Assembly (NCBI GenBank): GCA_942486035.1
Contig: CALNXK010000030.1
Span: 1,166,501 to 1,230,500 of the forward strand
Reading direction: 5' to 3'
Length of the DNA: 64,000 nucleotides
Origin: Porites lobata
Taxonomy: Eukaryota; Cnidaria; Anthozoa; Scleractinia; Poritidae
In this document: in pieces, positions 47,172 through 54,400 of the stretch
How positions within the stretch are numbered: position 1 is the stretch's first letter
How the letters are laid out: every line of letters starts with the position of its first letter
Program-made: the position numbers and the translations under genes
Notes under the pieces: generated by a model
Databases searched by the model: none
The model's input: the letters and a program-made list of their open reading frames with translations, nothing else
What the model was told of the DNA's origin: nothing

Positions 47172-50004
47172 ACTGCTCTAAGCCAATCAAATTGCAGAAA
47201 TTTCTCAAGTAGTACTATAAAATAATTAATTAAAATCATTTTTATATCAATGGCTTCGCACTCAGCGTCGCTTTGAAACAGAAGCTCGAGGCAACTATTA
47301 CTTTTTCATTCATGACACGTATTTAAAGCCTAAAGCTTAGGGTTAGGTACTTCATGGATGGAAAAGTGACAATGGTTTTGTCAAGGGCTTCGCCTTGTCT
47401 GTTTAATCCTTCTTTCATTACTTTAGGTTAATTGTTAATTGTTCGGAAAGAGCGGGAAAGTTTCCCCGGTGGTGTGGTCTAAATACCTCTGTTATTACTT
47501 TATCACACATGTCTTACAGTAAGCTCTTAAATTGACCGATAGCGGCAGCCAGTTTCTTTCTTGCGGCGTATGCTGACGTCTGAGCTTTCTGTTTATATTA
47601 TTACATAATGCAAATAGGACACGCACTGTTGTCCTTTCCTCCCCGACTTATTACAACATGATCATAGCCTCTTGTATTACCACAATAGGTTAGAAGAGAT
47701 GAAGGGAAACGAATTTTATTTTGTTTTTTGTTGCTTTCGTAGTTGTTTTCTGGAAAATTCCTAAATAGTACCTTTTTTAGTTATTAATTCTATCGCTTTA
47801 TTCTCCCAGGTTCAGAAAATCGATATTGGATATGCTAAAACCGCGAAAAAGATGGACGTGAAAAGGCTAAAGAGCGTTATGTGGGGTCTTCTCACTGATA
47901 ATAATCAGGAAAACAAGGTTTGTGAAGGTTTCTTCTTTTGAGTCCCTATAAGCCATTTGCACGATGGCATCATTTTACTACTACGACCAAAATCCTTTTC
48001 ATTTTTCCTTTCATATTTAAATTTTGTAATCCCAGTGAGGTTGGAATAACAAATAAAAAGCCCTAATTAGCACAAGAAAGCAAAACCCTGAAGGATTCTG
48101 GTCGTAGTAGTAAAATGATGTCATCGTGCAAATGGCCTATTACAGCCTTACTCTAAATAACGTTAACTCCTTTTTCTGTTTGAGATGATCTTTTTAAAAG
48201 TCGTTGGAGGTAGCTTAGACCTATCTTTTAGCCCAAGATGCAGATGCTAGTGATGAGTACCGAATTCAAGCTTGAAAATCTTGTAACTCTACCATAAGTA
48301 AACAGTCATTAAGAGCCCTAGCCTGTGTCACGCTCTCAGTCAGTGTAGACGAGCGAAAAAAGCGCGCGAGGGGGTGGGGTGGGGTGGACACTTCCTTGCT
48401 TATCCTAAACGGGTATTTGCCGCCAAAAGAGGTTATAGTGTTCATGGTGTGACGCCTTAAGCAGGATATACATCTTTCTGGACCAGATTCTGAAAAGGTA
48501 GTGATCCTTGGTAATGCGCGGCCTTATGTGTAGTGAGGTCTGTGTTTACAATTGAAAAAATCTGTTGACTCTCCAAATTAACGAAACAGAGAAGATGTTA
48601 TAAATAGGCCTAATCTCTAATCGTTAACAGGGAAGTAAGATGAACGGATTTTGTCCCAACCAGGATCAGGGTTTGAAGGCCTTGGCGGTGCATCCCGTCC
48701 CCAAGCATTGCCCCCTTTCCTTCCCCCCTCGGTAGAGGCCCACTTCTACATCCACGGAGCAATCTCCAGGACTCGGGTGAGGACTGAAATCTCGGTTAAC
48801 CTTTCAATTTTTTTTTCACGTGAATCCATTGTAAAGGAATAATAAAGACGTGTGTTTTCGCTAAATTGAAGAGCAAGGGTTTAAAGACCAAACGGATTAA
48901 AAATGTTACTTTGATCTTTAATGTGGTGGACCTCTTTGTTCCGCTTGAGCCCTCTTCGTGGAATATTACTCTCCCCGGGAATGTAGTTAAACACCCAAAC
49001 AAACTGTGCAGCAGTTGCGATGCATGCATCCTCGTTTACCCGAAAACGCTTTTCTCTTCTTGCAGGAAAATGTTCCTGTAGACCAGCAAAGGAACGAAAA
49101 GGAAGAAAGTGGAGTCTCACAAATTTGCTCGTTCAAAGAACTGTACGATAAACTGCCTGGCAAACTTTCTAAGAACATGTCCAAGAACTTGTCAGTATCC
49201 ATCGCTTTTGTTTGCATTTTGCATCTGGCAAATGAGAAGGTAAGCTTTGTTCTTCTAGGTGTACCACTCAGGCAGATGATAACTATAGGTAGCTCTACAA
49301 GGGCGTAGCAAATCCGGGTTTGGTACTTCCTAGAATGGCCTATACGGGTAGGCTTCTCTCGAAAGGGGTACCTTTTTTCAAGGGCTAAAAGATGCATTTT
49401 GTGGCTGTGAAAAAGTCGAGAAAACGTTCTAGTTTGTGATTCATTCATATTTAATACAGCAGAAAAAAGGATGCAAAATTCGAATTTGGTTACCCTTTTG
49501 TGTCAAAAATGGTATATAAAAGGGTAAGGGGTTGGACCTTGGGGTGGAGCCTTCCCTCGCCCCCATTCCCCCGTACAAAACTTTGTGGATTCTCACGGGG
49601 AGAGCAAAGGAGTTGGATGTCATTAACACGTCGCTTCGGGGTTTAATGCTGTTTTGGTTCGTTTTCTGTCGTATTTCTCTGACCAACGCATACAAAAAGA
49701 TACAGAAGAACAATGGATTATGATTCTGATTCCGAGTCGGCCTTTTTGGGCGGGCGACAAGTGGTTTTCATTTTAAATCACGCAGGGAGTCATGGGAAGG
49801 ACCACAACTTCCTCCGCTTCTCAACCACTCTTGTATCTAAAGTATTGACTTCCCTTTCGCTAGTAGCACGGTTGTTTTTTCCCCTCTCCATGAGTTTTCT
49901 AAATAATTCTCCTCTTATCATTTCTGTATTCTTTTCTTTCCTAGTGTCTAAAGATGACTGGAGATCCAGGAATGTCCGACTTTTTCATTTCACAGGATGT
50001 ATAA
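24014..50004 (+). CDS. NCAPH: Condensin complex subunit 2 (NCAPH, Barren), kleisin of condensin I
   Basis: Twenty coding exons, 755 codons: 24014-24234, 25517-25601, 27280-27375, 27901-28012, 28370-28434, 29140-29220, 30039-30240, 30686-30774, 31167-31239, 31975-32051, 32536-32651, 33752-33900, 34928-35049, 36410-36532, 44235-44277, 45550-45611, 46619-46828, 47810-47917, 49066-49239, 49945-50004. All junctions are GT/AG and frame is kept. Family signatures: IKLSTENKINAKNAFGLHLI and TLDASAKIYAGRVD (N-terminal helices that contact the SMC2 neck), WAGPQHWRLR in the middle, then KIDIGYAKTAKKMDVKRLK and SIAFVCILHLANEK in the C-terminal winged helix that binds the SMC4 head. The ending CLKMTGDPGMSDFFISQDV matches the family. 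The kleisin closes the SMC2-SMC4 ring for mitotic chromosome compaction. Length is close to human (741 aa). Intron 14 is 7.7 kb and hosts another gene. Confidence 0.97.
24573..24627. repeat. (ATT)n microsatellite
   Basis: A run of ATT triplets, interrupted a few times near its start, in NCAPH intron 1. Shorter AAT/ATT tracts occur at about 30815-30834 and 46006-46021. Confidence 0.9.
24924..25085. mobile_element. Terminal-inverted-repeat MITE (GGGCGCGATCCATTC ends)
   Basis: The left end GGGCGCGATCCATTCAACTA is mirrored by TGGTTGAATGGATCGCGCCC, with further internal pairing (TCCAACCGG/CCGGTTGGA). It is 162 bp, in NCAPH intron 1. No clear target duplication is visible, so the superfamily is open. 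Confidence 0.75.
25941..26883. mobile_element. TTAA-flanked non-autonomous element (piggyBac-like), 943 bp
   Basis: Ends are GGTGATTCCCT and AGGGAATCACC, each flanked by TTAA (25937-25940, 26884-26887). A unit GGGGGTCACCG followed by T/C-ACTCG-like sequence occurs twice inside (about 26038 and 26405). There is no transposase frame. The TTAA target suggests the piggyBac superfamily (inference). It lies in NCAPH intron 2. Confidence 0.78.
27523..27696. mobile_element. Tc1/mariner (pogo/Tigger-like) MITE, CAGTCGACT family, copy 2
   Basis: Starts CAGTCGACTCCCGATAATTC, ends TAACGGGAGTCAACTG, and is flanked by TA (27521-27522, 27697-27698). It is 174 bp, close to the 176 bp of the copy at 8308-8483. 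It lies in NCAPH intron 3. Confidence 0.83.
28858..29080. repeat. Interspersed repeat (GCAAGCAGCTCTCA family), copy 1
   Basis: Phrases such as AAGCAGCTCTCACGTTTTG, ACTTGC, TGGACC and a closing TTTTTTCGAGCCT recur in a second copy at about 29490-29715 (NCAPH intron 6) and a weaker third at about 43785-43965 (intron 14). The copies are diverged and their ends are not sharp. SINE origin is possible but no RNA polymerase III boxes are clear. Confidence 0.5.
29490..29715. repeat. Interspersed repeat (GCAAGCAGCTCTCA family), copy 2
   Basis: Contains GGCAAGCAGCTCTCATATTT, TTGCCCATTGGGCAAGT, an ACTTGCC run and TTTTTTTGAGTCCT, in the same order as copy 1 at 28858-29080. It lies in NCAPH intron 6. Confidence 0.5.
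29782..29926. mobile_element. TA-flanked MITE (CAGAAAT ends)
   Basis: 145 bp beginning CAGAAATGTTAATTTT and ending GGAATTTCTG, flanked by TA (29780-29781, 29927-29928). The inner arms TGATGATGTGTCGCT and CTACCCAGGTCTGGGT pair with their mirrors AGTGACATGTCATCA and ACCCAGATCTTGG. It lies in NCAPH intron 6. Confidence 0.75.
30414..30549. mobile_element. Mutator-like MITE with 9-bp target duplication
   Basis: 136 bp starting TAGCCTGTTCCCGG and ending CCGGAACAGGCTT, flanked by the direct repeat CTGGATCTC (30405-30413 and 30550-30558). Only the outer part is clearly inverted. A 9-bp duplication fits Mutator-like elements. It lies in NCAPH intron 7. Confidence 0.82.
34000..34161. mobile_element. 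Palindromic MITE (GGTGATGTTACAC family), copy 1
   Basis: Starts GGTGATGTTACAC and ends GTGTAACATCACC, with long mirrored arms (CGATTCGCAACGACGATTTT; GCAACACAGCGTTG). Flanks are TTAA on the left (33996-33999) and TTTA on the right, so the TTAA duplication is imperfect. A second copy is at 39013-39149. It lies in NCAPH intron 12, directly beside the element at 34173-34293. Confidence 0.82.
34173..34293. mobile_element. Perfectly palindromic foldback element (TAGCCTGCGTAGCAGG)
   Basis: 121 bp: TAGCCTGCGTAGCAGGCGCT and the GGGCGAAATAAAGAA arm are mirrored almost base for base on the right. The flanking direct repeat is GTCTTCC (7 bp), or TAGTCTTCC (9 bp) if the shared TA is counted. The loop is only a few bases, so the whole element can form a cruciform. 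It lies in NCAPH intron 12. Confidence 0.85.
35310..35665. repeat. Repeat with GACGACGGCGAAGGC and CGTCGTCGTGGC ends
   Basis: Opposed arms rich in ACGACGG/CCGTCGT surround a GTGCACGTGCATCACGCTG core. The region at 46152-46496 shares the style and phrases such as TTTCTTTG-CGTCG and CACGTCG. It looks like a decayed DNA-transposon derivative in NCAPH intron 13; boundaries are approximate. Confidence 0.4.
35880..36285 (+). pseudogene. Non-LTR retrotransposon (LINE) 3' remnant
   Basis: The frame 35887-36114 encodes FSRIGTKIWNELPETLRKLS and FNRKIKQTRFEIL. The pattern 'G-KIWNELP--LR----FK' is typical of the extreme C-terminus of CR1/L2-like reverse-transcriptase ORF2 proteins. A short 3' UTR ends in an A-rich tail near 36285. 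The catalytic domain is absent (5' truncated). It lies in NCAPH intron 13 on the gene's own strand. Confidence 0.6.
37007..37239. repeat. Duplicated intron block, copy A
   Basis: GTCCGTGATG through GACGCCCCCTCTAACGCCTC. The same order of phrases, including TTAAACGCAGCTTTGTCA and GATTCTCATGTTATTAAAAG, recurs in the same direction at 41071-41299. The copies differ by scattered substitutions and small gaps. Confidence 0.8.
37285..38290. mobile_element. Palindromic DNA element interrupted by a retroelement
   Basis: The outer left part has AGTAAAATCCAACCAGTGGT, mirrored imperfectly by ACCAACTAGATGGATTTTAC at about 37461. The inner arms ACAATTATTGCTCTTGCCC and CTCTGAGTCAATAGCCCA (37476-37531) are mirrored at 38231-38275 by TGGGCTATTGACTCAGAG and AATAATTGTT. 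The two mirrored halves are separated by the Penelope fragment at 37550-38221. Outer ends are approximate. Confidence 0.65.
37550..38221 (-). pseudogene. Penelope-like retroelement fragment, copy 2
   Basis: Minus-strand reading gives CPYITNGLTSYTFYATGETR, then ITCNTKNVIYMVQCNRCN, then after a frame break DMQLIPLEKIHSSR and a GLNRRDELL end. It is the same GIY-YIG end as the copy at 3226-3880, and its 3' terminus (CTTCTCGTTCTTGGTT) is identical. It is flanked by an 11-bp direct repeat ACGGCCTCATG (37539-37549, 38222-38232). It is 5' truncated and cannot encode a working endonuclease. Confidence 0.85.
39013..39149. mobile_element. Palindromic MITE (GGTGATGTTACAC family), copy 2
   Basis: Ends GGTGAT and GTGTAACATCACC. 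The core phrases CAACGCTGTGTTGCGCT and CGTCGTTGCGAATCGTCT match the copy at 34000-34161. The left arm is partly deleted (GGTGATTTTTAGC). Flanks are AATGCTAAA and its mirror. Confidence 0.8.
39345..40970. mobile_element. Large TTAA-flanked foldback element (piggyBac-like), 1.6 kb
   Basis: Starts GGTGGCCCGAACCTAT, ends ATAGGTTCGGGCCACC, and is flanked by TTAA on both sides (39341-39344, 40971-40974). Long imperfect arms of roughly 700-800 bp read inward from both ends. For example, TAGAGAGCTCTGAGGCTTAT at about 40700 is the inverse of a stretch near 39600. The centre is near 40200-40360. It has no transposase frame. The left arm is interrupted by the 111-bp palindrome at 39780-39890. Confidence 0.82.
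39780..39890. mobile_element. Nested 111-bp palindromic Mutator-like element
   Basis: Starts TAGTCTGCTACACAGCCG, ends CGGCTGTGTAGCAGACTA, and is flanked by the direct repeat GGGTATTCT (39771-39779, 39891-39899). The arms GTTTTTAGTGTCGTCAC and GTGACGACACTAAAAAC are perfect; the centre is CTAACTATTAGTG. It was inserted into the left arm of the larger foldback, so it is younger than that element. Confidence 0.9.
41071..41299. repeat. Duplicated intron block, copy B
   Basis: Direct-orientation partner of 37007-37239. The two blocks bracket about 3.8 kb of transposon sequence inside NCAPH intron 14. Confidence 0.8.
41690..42105. mobile_element. Terminal-repeat element (GACGGAATCCATCAG ends)
   Basis: The left arm GACGGAATCCATCAGGAAAT plus TGAGTAATTTTAA is inverted at the right as TTAAAATTACTCAATTTTCT plus GATGGATTCCGTC. 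The interior (TTTGGTGTTATTGCAGATAA) occurs also at 8950-9250. The ends lie in TTA-rich sequence, so the target duplication is unclear. It sits directly upstream of the GPCR gene. Confidence 0.7.
42235..43110 (+). CDS. Rhodopsin-class G-protein-coupled receptor, intronless, nested in NCAPH intron
   Basis: 291 aa, seven membrane segments. I start at the ATG at 42235 (MKEDKDLYSS); an in-frame TTG lies two codons upstream and is not a likely start. Approximate segments: TM1 10-35, TM2 45-68 (LLMSLAVSDLAVGL, conserved Asp), TM3 88-112, followed by DRFLAIH (variant of DRY), TM4 133-152, TM5 156-182, TM6 212-236 (ending CYLPDCC), TM7 247-270 (NSSLNPVIYCW, the NPxxY motif). The extracellular loop between TM4 and TM5 is very short and the C-terminal tail is nearly absent. 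The pattern fits the melanocortin/adenosine-receptor-like (alpha-group) receptors that are expanded in cnidarians. The ligand cannot be inferred. It runs on the same strand as its host gene NCAPH, and a poly(A) signal AATAAA follows at 43331, so it is probably an independent transcription unit. Confidence 0.88.
   Translation: MKEDKDLYSSYIANCVFNACSSYAAIMLNSLTIYALRKTSSLPKSLKPLLMSLAVSDLAVGLLAQPLYIAVTVTEFEENSQSNRYFDVTYKVYLFVVNLLTFASFFGVMALSADRFLAIHLHLRYQELVTYKRVVMVVFTMWAVSTSLATLRLCIPKNICYLIFYAIYVCCFLATTAINYRIYVTLRRHANQIRAMQAQQAPQDGEMANTASLRKFAVGTLLVYLAFVICYLPDCCRLFIFAVSKTSTSKEILRLYTLTLWFLNSSLNPVIYCWKMRPVRLAAVDILRKIL
43331..43336 (+). promoter_or_regulatory. Candidate poly(A) signal of the GPCR
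   Basis: AATAAA 221 bases after the GPCR stop codon. It lies inside NCAPH intron 14, so it could also cause premature termination of the host transcript. Confidence 0.5.
46152..46496. mobile_element. Terminal-inverted-repeat element (TAGGGACCT ends)
   Basis: Left end TAGGGACCTTACGATCC, right end GTTTCGTTAGGTCCCTA. The interior contains GTCGTAGTCGTGCAGGGACG and AAAACGTCGCTG. The target duplication is ambiguous (TA or CTA). It lies in NCAPH intron 16. Confidence 0.6.
46931..47242. mobile_element. TA-flanked MITE (AAAATGATTTT ends)
   Basis: AAAATGATTTTTGC on the left and AATTAAAATCATTTT on the right, flanked by TA. An inner pair, AATAGCATGATTTGTA and its mirror TACAAATCATGCTATTA, defines a smaller hairpin. 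It lies in NCAPH intron 17; the superfamily is uncertain. Confidence 0.55.
47951..48138. mobile_element. Terminal-inverted-repeat MITE (GCCATTTGCACGATG ends)
   Basis: GCCATTTGCACGATGGCATC and ATTTTACTACTACGACCA on the left are mirrored by TGGTCGTAGTAGTAAAAT and GATGTCATCGTGCAAATGGC on the right. It lies in NCAPH intron 18. No clear target duplication. Confidence 0.78.
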
Positions 50005-50207
50005 TTTTTCATACAAGCAATACAATATTAATCTTATTTTCCGTTTTTAACAAATGCTATTAGACTCGAGAAAGAAGCCTGGAAAAACAATTTAATCATT
50101 TCAGGGTGTGTCAAATGTACCACAAGTTTCGATAATTGTAAACTTTGGTTGTAGTAAGTAAAACAATGACTTCGGCAAAAGTTTTCGACAACCTGTGATC
50201 AAACTGA

Positions 50208-50213
50208 AATAAA
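50208..50213 (+). promoter_or_regulatory. Candidate poly(A) signal of NCAPH
   Basis: AATAAA, first canonical hexamer after the NCAPH stop codon at 50004. Confidence 0.6.
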
Positions 50214-50951
50214 AGAGTCAAACGTTTAGCTCGCTGATCTTTTCTGAGTTGGTGACCGTTTTCTTGGGTGTTTCTTTGTGTTGCGGAATCCATTGTTGGT
50301 CAGCTTTTTAATGAAATCTCCCACTATCCACCGTCTTTCCATAAGGGTAATTTTTCGAAAACGTTTTGCACTAAAACTAAGCCTATTAAATGCCCCGCAA
50401 AGGATTAAGAGTTGAAGGGCAAACGTAGCTGGAGGAGAGAAAATCGAGAAATTTTGCCTTCTAAACATACCCGACCATGCAAAACAAAAGTCAGTGGCTC
50501 TAACAACAGAATGTAACTAAAGCTTCCACTTTGCTCGTTTTGCATGAGTTTTGGGTCCGTTTTTCCAAATACCTACTAGCATTTTCGGCAAAATACGTTA
50601 TTTTGTGAGTATGGAACTCAACTGTTTCTGATGCTAATCATTGGTTTTTTAACTGGGAGGGGACCGAATTTTGTTGCTTTCGAAGGTGTCAATCCTATTC
50701 TCCACTTTTGGCTTGGTTAATAAGCAGAAACTATAAGAAGAATGGGTAAAAACCTTCGGCGCAATGATTTCTGGGATCCCATAAATTAGTGCAACCAAAG
50801 CTTGTACCCATTCTCCCTGGAGTTTCCATACATTCACTCTTGTTTCAACCTCTCTACAACGGCCACCTTACTCTGTCCCCAAGGTGGCCGTTTCAGAGGT
50901 TAAACAGTAAATTGTTCAACTTGATCGGGCAAGGCAAAAAACTTTAAATAA

Positions 50952-50957
50952 TTTATT
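50952..50957 (-). promoter_or_regulatory. Candidate poly(A) signal of the zinc-finger gene
   Basis: TTTATT on the plus strand, that is AATAAA on the minus strand, downstream of the stop at 51441. Confidence 0.5.
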
Positions 50958-51440
50958 ACATGTGGTTAAATATTATACATAGCAAGTCATGACACCTGAT
51001 ATCATTATAAGTCAAGTTAATATCCACCTATTCTTTTCTTCGTTGTTATTACTCAGAATTAACTTAAAATCGAACTCTACTATTGATCAAGTCGGAACCA
51101 AATGTTAGGGACATCACTTGTTTCACCTGGAACTTCACCAACTTTAGCGAAAATTAATCGAGATTTTTCCTGAATCTAAATTCCTTCTCTGTGAATTAAT
51201 GTTAATTCATTTTTTAAAAAGCCAATAACTATTAGAATTTGGCAATTAAATACCATTTACAATCGTTAGTAGGAGATAGAAATAAGCCCAACACTGCCTA
51301 GACTAGGAGCAGTCTATTGAACTTGTTTTCGTTTTCTTTTTCGTAACGTTACATCACTGAATGCGAGATAAGTCTACAAGAAATCTAAAATTTGACGAGA
51401 AAAAAACATCTAGATAGCGTAAGAAATGGACAATTTGAAG

Positions 51441-54400
51441 TCATTTTTCATCGAAAAACTCGTGAGCATGCACTGTCTTTTTGTGCACTCGAAGTGAACT
51501 CGGTTGAGTGAAAGACTTATTGCAGAAATCACAGACAAAGGGCCGTTCCCCTGTGTGAGTCCTTATATGTGACTTGAGAGCACCACGGTCTGCAAAAGCC
51601 GAAGGACAAGCCGGGCATGGATACGGCTTCTCTCCCGTATGACACCTTACGTGACGCTTTAACCCACTGGAATGGGTGAACTTCTTGAAGCAGTGGTTAC
51701 ACGAGTACGGCCGATGACCGGTATGGATGCGCACGTGAACGTGCAGGCTGCTATAAGAACTGAAGTTTTTCTCGCAGTGTTTACATTTGTACTTCTTTTT
51801 CTTGGTCTTTTTAGGAGATTCATCGTTTGTACCCTGAGTAGGTTCTTTGTTGACGTTCGTCGCAGCGTCAGCAGCGTTACTAAGACCCTGAGTGCCTTTA
51901 AGTTGACTATCCTCAAGAGCGCCAAAGTTCGCCTCTTCGGTTTGATTCACGCTTGGAGTGTCCTCACTGTGAGAACCGTTTGCCAATACCAAGTCATCGC
52001 GCAGTTCACTGTCTCTCTGATCATCTTTAGACAGACTCTGCGTCTGCATTCCTACGTTGCTACTTTGCTTGAAACTGCACAATATTCTCGCTGTATCATG
52101 CTCCTCTAATTCTCCCTGGGAAGAATAACCCTCCTGATCTGTCGGTTCTGTTTCAATCTGTGCCTCAGTCTCGCGAAAAGGAGAGTTCTTAGTTCTGTTC
52201 GCGCCATCGTTTTTCTTTACTTGCTCGGCGACGGTATCAACATCAAGTTCCTCGTCGCTTGCCCACCCATTCTGCTCCTTGTGTGTCTTCATATGCGACC
52301 GCAGATACCTCGTTTGTATGAAGCCCTTACCACAAACTCCACATTTATGAGGCCGGTCTTCAGTGTGAGTCATTTTATGATAATAGTAAGAGCTGTAATA
52401 CGGAAAGGACCGTCCGCACAACTCACATTTGTGAGGCTTAAAGCCCGTATGGCTGCGTGTGTGGATTTCCAGCTTGCGATGATGGTCAAACGACTTCTGG
52501 CACAACGAACAGCAGTATCGGCCATTTTGGTCAACCACCGCGTGCGACGAGATGTGATGCTCCAGTTTCTTGCCACTGGTAAACGACTGCCCGCAAACGA
52601 AGCAGAAATTCGAACCACCGTCACTGTCATTTTCGCGTCTCTCGTTGCCGAGTTTCAAGTTGTTGACACGGCTTTCTCGTTTCACATCCACGCCATTTGG
52701 TTTCAGATTCTCCACGGGGTCTTCGAAAGTCCGCGTTTTTAACTCATTCAGGAGGGGTTTTCGAAGCTCCCCTGGGGTATCTGCCAGTTTAGGTTCGTCC
52801 CGTAAGACTGTTTCCTTCTTCGGTGTAGTTTCCTTTGCGACAGTGGAGTTGAGTTCGTGTCTAATGACGGTTTCCCCTTCGTGAGGAAGAGACGAACGAC
52901 GATCTAATCTTAAACGCTTTCTCTGAATAGCCAGGAGTTCATCACCACCTTCGTGCGACATCAAGTGCTCCAGGAACTCCGAGCGACTGGAGAAATTCTT
53001 TTCGCAGCGAAGACACTGAAGCTCTTGTGCAGAGCCGTGATAGCAGTCCAAATGAATCTTAAGGAGTTTCTTATGCCCAAAGTAAATCCCGCAGTGGTGG
53101 CAAGTAAAATCCCGCGGGTGTTTTCGTCTCGGCTGGTACCCTTCGTTGAGCTGGCGGAGTCGCCCCGATGACGTAGCGAGGGCGCTCTCAGTCTTCTCGG
53201 AATTGTTTAGGCTATTTCCAGGAGGATTTTTAATTGGTTCCGGGGCCGCACGACTCCGAGGCTCGGCAAGGGGTTTTACTAGAGCTCCGAGTTCGGGAGC
53301 ACTAGCTCTTCTCCTGAGGGACAAAGAATGTAGAAGAGCCTCTTTTGTGATGTTGTTGATACTCTCTCGAGATGGTAATTCTGGCGGATCCCTCGGGCTA
53401 TCCCGAACAGGGCTTGAAGGCACTGCTGGCTCTAAGTCTGGTCCCCATCTTGAGGACTGCAAGGTAGGGTTCTGGGTAGGGAATGGTAACATCCTCGGGT
53501 ATCTAAGAGCTGAATTTGCTGACGCGGTGCGGGTTACGGGACGATGTACTCTCAGTAAACGTGCGTCCGACGTTTGCGCGAAGCTATGGGATATTCCAGG
53601 ATGAACTACAGGGATCAAAGGAGGGGGCCCACCAATTGGTAAGCCATCCCGGTCCCTCTTCGCTCTACCTAATATGGGATGCCTCGTGACCTCGTCGGAT
53701 CGGCTAGTTCTTTCGTATGCAGAAAAGGCTGAAATCCGAGCTGTTGTAGCCTCCTCCGAAGAAGCTGGCTTCTTCGAGACGTAATCACCTTTTGCATTTC
53801 CTGGCGAGAATTCCTCTCTCTCGTCCTGTAGCCGTCTTTTGACGCCCAAATGTTCGCGGTCATGTCCTACATCCTCGTGACATTTTGGTAGAAATATCCT
53901 CGTTTTGGACTCTGGAACTGTAAAAAGGTTCCCTTTTACTTTACGATGCCAATCACCTTGTTCTTGAGACGTAATAGTTTCTTGTTTATGATGGCGGAAC
54001 ACCCCATAACTTGGAAACAATCGATTAACGAAAGGTCTTGAGTCGTCAATTTGGCTTTTCACTGGATGTAAAACCTGATCGCCTCGCTCCTTGACTTCAC
54101 CGTTGTCGCCCAAATCACAGCTGATTCCACTACGATCCCTTGCCAATAACATAGGGCCCTGCGAGCGAAATCGACTCAAGTTTTCACCAGGCACCGGCGC
54201 GCTCGACATTCGTCGGAGAGGTTTATGCTCCTTTCTTATGTCTTTGGTTCCTTTTAACGAAGTTTCGTGAGAAGTCACGTGACTGACAAACTCCGAGCGG
54301 TTACCAAACGATTTTCCACACTGGTAACACTGCAGAACGTCCAAAGAGCTGTGATACGAGTTCATGTGAATCTTTAACAAGTTCTTGTGATCGAACTGCA

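Larger units (their letters stand above)
50005..51440. other. Convergent 3' region between NCAPH and the zinc-finger gene
   Basis: Both genes end here. A plus-strand AATAAA lies at 50208-50213 (204 bases after the NCAPH stop) and a minus-strand AATAAA at 50957-50952 (about 480 bases after the zinc-finger stop). No further coding region is visible between them. Confidence 0.65.
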